Assembly (NCBI RefSeq): GCF_000970455.1
Contig: NZ_LAJG01000001.1
Span: forward strand, 1-64,000
Direction: 5' to 3'
Source: Devosia soli
GTDB lineage: Bacteria; Pseudomonadota; Alphaproteobacteria; Rhizobiales; Devosiaceae
DNA: 64,000 bases
The stretch's first letter is position 1. The number at the start of each line of letters is the position of its first letter. Shown piece by piece: positions 60,415-64,000 of the stretch. A program made the translations under genes and the position numbers. The notes beneath the pieces are model-generated. The model did no database searches, was not told where the DNA came from, and saw only the letters and a program-made list of their open reading frames with translations.

Positions 60415-61227
60415 ATGCTGAAGCGCCCGCAAACTGAGATTCGCCCCCTACCATGTTCAATGCCGGGTATCGAACCAATGTTTGCCCGATCAGCGCGGAC
60501 GTTCGCCCGGCATTTCCACGACCAATTTGGGATCGGCGTTATCTTATCTGGCGCTCAGCGCTCCGCTAGCGGGCGAGGACCGGTGGAAGCGGTTCAGGGG
60601 GATGTCATCACGGTCAATCCTGGCGAAGTCCATGACGGAGCGCCGATCGGTGGCCAAGTCCGCACTTGGGCAATGCTGTACATTGACCCGGATCAGCTTG
60701 CTGAGATCGCCCTTGATCTTAGCGAAGGACGCAGCGCCGAACTCGAACTCGCGCATCCCGTCCGAACTGATCCAGCAGCCGCTTCGCTGTTCCGTGGGTT
60801 GTTTCGGTCGCTGTTGCGCGGCCAGGATTTGGCAGCGACCGCCGAGAGGTTGATCCTCCTTGCGAACCTGTTGGCGGTTCGCGGGGCCAAGCCCTCTATG
60901 GAAAACGATATGCCGTTTGGGCTTCGCCGAGCCAAACAAGCAATCGATGACGATCCGACCGCTCGGCACAGCCTCGAAGACTTAGCATCCGTCGCCAGCA
61001 TTGGGCGGTTCCGCCTGATCCGGGCATTTGCGGCACATACGGGAATGACGCCTCACGCCTACATCGTTCAGCGTCGCCTTCAAGTCGTCCGCCAGCTGCT
61101 TCGACGCGGGCTGCCGCTCGCGCTCGTTTCGGCCGAAGCGGGGTTTGCCGACCAAAGCCACATGACGCGTTTGTTCTCGCGGAGCTACGACACGACGCCG
61201 GGGGCTTACGCCCAGACGCGAAACTGA
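60415..61227 (+). CDS. AraC-family transcriptional regulator with cupin-type sensor domain (270 aa)
   Basis: The N-terminal 150 residues are an AraC-binding cupin domain (FARHFHDQFGIGVILSGAQRS, then VITVNPGEVHDGAP). The C-terminus has two HTH motifs: HSLEDLASVASIGRFRLIRAFAAHTGMTPHAYIVQRRL, and LPLALVSAEAGFADQSHMTRLFSRSYDTTPGAYA. I chose the ATG at 60415, because the cupin begins a few residues later. An in-frame ATG at 60304 adds 37 residues unlike the family. AraC, LysE and B3/4-domain genes often stand together, so this regulator likely controls the next two genes in response to an amino acid. Confidence 0.9.
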   Translation: MLKRPQTEIRPLPCSMPGIEPMFARSARTFARHFHDQFGIGVILSGAQRSASGRGPVEAVQGDVITVNPGEVHDGAPIGGQVRTWAMLYIDPDQLAEIALDLSEGRSAELELAHPVRTDPAAASLFRGLFRSLLRGQDLAATAERLILLANLLAVRGAKPSMENDMPFGLRRAKQAIDDDPTARHSLEDLASVASIGRFRLIRAFAAHTGMTPHAYIVQRRLQVVRQLLRRGLPLALVSAEAGFADQSHMTRLFSRSYDTTPGAYAQTRN

Positions 61228-61324
61228 CACAGGCAACTCTCGGCAGCAGGCGCAATTTCGTTCAAGACCGCGCCGGCTAACCGGCTCAATTTTGGCAGAT
61301 CGATCACAACCCGGACCTGCCAAA

Positions 61325-62002
61325 ATGATATCCCACTCAACACGTGCCGAAGTGGTCCGTTCCGCCTTTCCAACGCTAGCGTGCGGTGTCGTCCAGGTCG
61401 GCGGTATCTCGGCCGCGCCGGACGCTTCTGTCGCCATACGCCCTCACGTCGATCGTGCCCGCGAGCGCCTGGCGCATCAAAGCGAAGGCGACTTGCCTGA
61501 AATCCAAGCTTGGCGACGTGTTGTTTCCGTCATGGGGCTCAAACCGACGCAGTACCGTTGTGCGTCCGAAGCCCTTCTGCGCCGCCTTCGGAAGGAAGGC
61601 ACCCTGCCGTCGCTCCATCCGCTGATTGATGTCTGCAACGCCGTTTCTGTGGGCTTCGCCATCCCGATTGCCGTGTTCGACATTGAAAAGGTCGATGGCG
61701 GTTTGTCCGTCCGTCCGGCTCAAGGCAACGAGCGCTACGTATCCTTCTCTGGGACGATCAAGGCACCGGAGGCGGGCGAGATCATTTTCGCCGACGATGC
61801 CGGGCGAGCTCATGCAAGGCGGTGGACCAATCGCCATGGCCAGATCTCGGCCGTTGGTACCCATACCATGGATGCCCTGATCGTCGCGGAGGCTCTGCAT
61901 CCCCATTCTCCATCTGACATGGAGCATCTGGGTTTCAGCCTCTGCGAAGCTGTTCGTGCCGTTTGGCCGAAAGCGATGGTCAAGGACTGGAGCACTCCAT
62001 GA
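61325..62002 (+). CDS. B3/4 domain protein (PheT B3/B4-like, 225 aa)
   Basis: This is a stand-alone B3/B4 domain, the part of phenylalanyl-tRNA synthetase beta chain that edits mischarged tRNA. Motifs include SVMGLKPTQYRCASEALLRRLRKEGTLP, SLHPLIDVCNAVSVGFAIPIAVFDIEKVDG and AEAGEIIFADD-like EAGEIIFADDAGRAHARRW. The family's free-standing members may edit misacylated tRNA or bind amino acids. The ATG at 61325 is preferred over 61292. Its stop overlaps the LysE gene start (ATGA at 61999). Confidence 0.87.
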   Translation: MISHSTRAEVVRSAFPTLACGVVQVGGISAAPDASVAIRPHVDRARERLAHQSEGDLPEIQAWRRVVSVMGLKPTQYRCASEALLRRLRKEGTLPSLHPLIDVCNAVSVGFAIPIAVFDIEKVDGGLSVRPAQGNERYVSFSGTIKAPEAGEIIFADDAGRAHARRWTNRHGQISAVGTHTMDALIVAEALHPHSPSDMEHLGFSLCEAVRAVWPKAMVKDWSTP

Positions 62003-62610
62003 GCTGGGAGTTCCTTCTGACGACGCTCGTTGTGGTGGCGTCTCCCGGCACCGGTGCAATCTACACGCTCGCGGCAGGCCTGTCCGGCGGAACAAAGGCA
62101 AGCATCGTGGCGGCCTTCGGCTGCACGCTCGGGATCGTCCCTCATATGATCGCCGCGATCAGCGGCGTGGCGGCCCTGTTTCATGCGAGCGAACTTGCCT
62201 TTCAGGCCCTCAAGTTCGCCGGCGTCGCCTACCTTCTTTTCATGGCATGGTCGATGCTGCGAGCCCAAGGCGCGTTAAGCTTAGAGCAAAATGGAGCCGC
62301 GCCGAGTTCGAGGGGAGTGATTGGGAAGGCCATCTTCATCAACCTCTTGAACCCCAAGCTCTCAATCTTTTTCCTCGCCTTCCTGCCTCAGTTCGTCGGG
62401 TCCGGCGATGCGGCACCGATTGCCCGGATGCTGCTTCTCAGTCTGGTGTTCATGACGGCGACTTTCGTGGTGTTCGCCGCCTACGGCACCTTCGCATCAG
62501 CGTTGCGCCGATACATTCTCTCGAGTTTGAAGGTCCAGCGCTGGATGCAACGCGGCTTCTCAGTGGCTTTCGGTCTCCTGGCACTTCAGCTCGCCCTGAC
62601 CAGTCGGTAA
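61999..62610 (+). CDS. LysE-family amino-acid exporter (203 aa)
   Basis: This is a six-helix RhtB/LysE exporter of amino acids. It has LLTTLVVVASPGTGAIYTLAAGLSGG (the family start region), AAFGCTLGIVPHMIAAISGVAAL, FAGVAYLLFMAWSML, IFINLLNPKLSIFFLAFLPQFV and SVAFGLLALQLAL. The ATG at 61999 overlaps the B3/4 gene's stop. An in-frame ATG at 61963 would precede the overlap. Together with the AraC and B3/4 genes it makes an amino-acid sensing, editing and export unit. Confidence 0.9.
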   Translation: MSWEFLLTTLVVVASPGTGAIYTLAAGLSGGTKASIVAAFGCTLGIVPHMIAAISGVAALFHASELAFQALKFAGVAYLLFMAWSMLRAQGALSLEQNGAAPSSRGVIGKAIFINLLNPKLSIFFLAFLPQFVGSGDAAPIARMLLLSLVFMTATFVVFAAYGTFASALRRYILSSLKVQRWMQRGFSVAFGLLALQLALTSR

Positions 62611-62666
62611 CGACCACCTTTCCTAATCTTCGACCAGAAAGCTGCCAGTCGCCTTTAGAAAGTGCC

Positions 62667-62690
62667 ATGGGCAGCTTGGAGGCTGCCCAT
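62667..62690. terminator. Hairpin between convergent LysE and YciI genes
   Basis: A perfect 9-bp stem ATGGGCAGC/GCTGCCCAT with loop TTGGAG lies 56 bases after the LysE stop and 72 bases before the YciI stop. It has no T-run, so termination would depend on other factors. Confidence 0.4.
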
Positions 62691-62762
62691 CCGATACTGA
62701 GCTATCTCGCTGGCCAGCCACGACTGCAAAGAAGGTGGCCGGGGAGCTAGTTCGGCCCCTGC

Positions 62763-63059
62763 TCAAGGGGTGACCTGCCCGACGCAAAGCGGATGCAACG
62801 TCGCCGTGAAAAGGCCGGTGACGATTGCAGGATCCGAGGCCACTAGTGCCTCGGCTTCAGCGCGCTCCGTCACTTTGAAAATCGCCACGCCGCCGAAACC
62901 GTCTAGCGCCGGACCTGTGAGCACCAGCTTCCCGCGACTACGGACATCATCCATGAAGGCGAAGTGTCGATTGAGGATCTCGTATTCGGCAGGCGTGGCG
63001 TCGAAGACGAAAGTGCTCCGGGGAGGCTTCGCCAAATACAGGAAATGGGTCGTTTCCAT
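62763..63059 (-). CDS. YciI-family protein (98 aa)
   Basis: This is a small ferredoxin-like fold protein of the YciI/DGPF group: THFLYLAKPPRSTFV, RGKLVLTGPALDGFGGVAIFKVTERAEAEALVASDP. The GPALDGFGG stretch holds the family's conserved region. The ATG at 63059 is 1 base after the stop of the VOC gene (63061). A longer reading from 63215 would run through the VOC gene. No enzymatic activity can be assigned. Confidence 0.85.
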   Translation of the reverse strand: METTHFLYLAKPPRSTFVFDATPAEYEILNRHFAFMDDVRSRGKLVLTGPALDGFGGVAIFKVTERAEAEALVASDPAIVTGLFTATLHPLCVGQVTP

Positions 63060-63060
63060 C

Positions 63061-63429
63061 TTAGGCTCTCGGCAGCTGCCAGAGGCCAATTCGGTTGCCC
63101 TCGGGATCCGTGAATACCGCGAAGCGACCCATCCCCTCAATGTCGTACGGCGCCTGGATAATGGACACGCCGGGGATGCGTTGGAGCTTGGCGACATATG
63201 CGTCGACGTCGTCAACCGACACGTAGGTCGTCGGGCCCGCCTTCAGTCCGGGCATGGCCGCGCCGATAGCGAGGTCGATGCCTGCGCCATCGCCGTGACG
63301 AAGGATGGTATATTGCGCCTCGGGGTAGTCTTCCTCATCCCAACCGAAAAGGTCGACGTAGAACCTCCGCAGAGCTGCCGGGTTTTGGGCGATAAGCTCG
63401 GAATGCATGACGGCGTTGTTCACTCGCAA
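63061..63429 (-). CDS. VOC-superfamily (glyoxalase-like) protein (122 aa)
   Basis: This is a single glyoxalase/bleomycin-resistance fold chain. It starts MRVNNAVMHSELIAQNPAAL, then FYVDLFGWDEEDYPEAQYTI, VDDVDAYVAKLQRIPGVSII and AVFTDPEGNRIGLWQLPRA, the last being the typical VOC end. The metal-ligand residues are plausible at His9, and Glu in the late FTDPEGN. Substrate unknown. Its ATG lies 102 bases from the divergent ArsR gene start, with an operator-like repeat between, so the two are probably co-regulated. Confidence 0.88.
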   Translation of the reverse strand: MRVNNAVMHSELIAQNPAALRRFYVDLFGWDEEDYPEAQYTILRHGDGAGIDLAIGAAMPGLKAGPTTYVSVDDVDAYVAKLQRIPGVSIIQAPYDIEGMGRFAVFTDPEGNRIGLWQLPRA

Positions 63430-63436
63430 TCTCCAT

Positions 63437-63456
63437 TGGTAAGTGAGGACTTACCA
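63437..63456. promoter_or_regulatory. Inverted repeat, likely ArsR-type operator
   Basis: TGGTAAGT/ACTTACCA, a perfect 8-bp inverted repeat with a 4-base centre GAGG, lies 8 bases upstream of the VOC gene start and 76 bases before the ArsR gene start. The position and the symmetrical form suit an operator for the divergent ArsR regulator. Confidence 0.6.
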
Positions 63457-63531
63457 TTTAATAGATTTTGGGAGATGTCAATGGTGCTGCTTCGCTTGCT
63501 TTCTGGGGCGCGTATTCGTATTCAATTTTAG

Positions 63532-63858
63532 ATGGGTGAGATCGATCGAGTCATGTCTGCGCTTACCGACCCTACGCGGCGGCGGGTTCTCGAGTCTCTT
63601 CGGTCGGGACCCCGGACCGTTGGGGACATCGCTGAGAGCCAGCCAGTTAGCCGCCCCGCCATCTCGCAGCATCTGCGGGTGCTAAACGAAGCTGGCCTCG
63701 TCAAATTCGACCGGGTGGGGCGTCAGAATTTCTATTCATTGGACCACAGCGGCCTCGCTGAGCTGCGGTCCTATGTCGACTCTTTCTGGGTTGACGTGCT
63801 CGAAGCCTTCCAGCAGGCAGCGATCATCGAGAAGGCGAAAGGGAGGAAGACGAGTTGA
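63532..63858 (+). CDS. ArsR-family regulator (108 aa)
   Basis: This is a small winged-helix repressor: VMSALTDPTRRRVLESLRSGPRTVGDIAE, with the recognition helix VSRPAISQHLRVLNEAGLVKFDRVGRQNFYSLDHSGL. It lacks the ELCVCDL metal-site cysteines of the ArsR arsenic type, so it is not an arsenic regulator. This type commonly stands with SRPBCC/AHSA1 genes, and one starts inside its stop codon here. Confidence 0.92.
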   Translation: MGEIDRVMSALTDPTRRRVLESLRSGPRTVGDIAESQPVSRPAISQHLRVLNEAGLVKFDRVGRQNFYSLDHSGLAELRSYVDSFWVDVLEAFQQAAIIEKAKGRKTS

Positions 63859-64000
63859 TACCGCCCGTCACCCAGTCCCTACATGTGCCTTTGGAGCCGG
63901 CACTGGCCTTCGACCTGTTCGTGCGGCGGTTGCCCGAATGGTGGCCACTGGCAACGCGGTCGGTATGGCTGGACAAGGCGCTAGGTTGCCGAGTGGATGC
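63855..64000 (+). CDS. SRPBCC/AHSA1-like protein, start only (cut by window end)
   Basis: Forty-eight codons are visible from a TTG at 63855 that overlaps the ArsR stop (TTGA). The reading has LEPALAFDLFVRRLPEWWP, like the start of AHSA1-type SRPBCC lipid-binding domains. No other frame is as plausible. It forms an operon with the ArsR gene. Confidence 0.65.
   Translation, partial: MIPPVTQSLHVPLEPALAFDLFVRRLPEWWPLATRSVWLDKALGCRVD

Noticed and set aside
1-64000. CRISPR array, insertion sequence or integrase anywhere in the window
   Set aside because: I saw no regularly spaced direct repeats, no transposase motif and no tyrosine or serine recombinase among the readings on either strand.

Overview
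The window looks like chromosome from a GC-rich alphaproteobacterium. The evidence is long operons joined by ATGA overlaps, BMP-type, TctABC and Opp-type importers, a bacteriophytochrome with a HisKA_2-type kinase, and the 3' end of a 5S rRNA. Hyphomicrobiales (for example the Devosia group) is my guess. It is an impression from gene content, not a computed placement.

Layout. (1) 1-159: 5S rRNA tail and its terminator. (2) 0.2-15.3 kb: a nucleoside and nucleobase salvage locus. A minus-strand operon (cytidine deaminase homologue, creatininase, LacI regulator, GATase-like protein, adenine deaminase-like protein) diverges from a plus-strand operon (amidohydrolase, nucleoside hydrolase, BMP-family ABC importer, second adenine deaminase-like protein). 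A perfect LacI-type palindrome lies between them. (3) 15.7-18.4 kb: bacteriophytochrome kinase and heme oxygenase. (4) 18.7-27.1 kb: a cluster I read as ergothioneine (thiol-histidine betaine) import and breakdown. It has a histidine ammonia-lyase homologue without the MIO triad (ergothionase-like), a betaine-type ABC importer in yehZYXW order, a DUF917 protein (thiohydantoin desulfurase-like) and a urocanase homologue without the active-site Cys (thiourocanate hydratase-like). (5) 27.2-33.4 kb: a TctD/TctE-type two-component system, whose kinase is fused in frame to a periplasmic binding protein, converging on tctABC. (6) 33.6-48.9 kb: a locus that fits D-apiose release and use: TIM-barrel isomerase, FGGY kinase, split transketolase, DeoR regulator, Opp-type importer and two apiosidase-like glycoside hydrolases. 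(7) 49-52.8 kb: canonical adenine deaminase, M20 peptidase and a small secreted protein. (8) 53.1-55.7 kb: decayed genes (amino-acid ABC permeases, an autotransporter passenger).

(9) 55.8-59.7 kb: an accessory module. A 30-nt tRNA-Gly 3' fragment looks like the distal att site of an integrated element. To its right come a promoter, a leader with competing hairpins, a 37-codon ORF, an AAA+ ATPase, a CoiA-like nuclease and a run of six hairpins. I consider this a candidate defence or mobile-element system that I cannot match to a named one. (10) 59.7-64.0 kb: a small membrane protein, an AraC/B3-4/LysE unit, YciI and VOC proteins, and an ArsR regulator overlapping an SRPBCC-type gene cut by the window edge.

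In function, most of the window is scavenging: specific importers paired with cytoplasmic enzymes and a local regulator, for nucleosides, a sulfur betaine, carboxylates and a plant branched sugar. The accessory block at the right stands apart. All functional statements rest on motifs and gene order read by eye. No database search was run.
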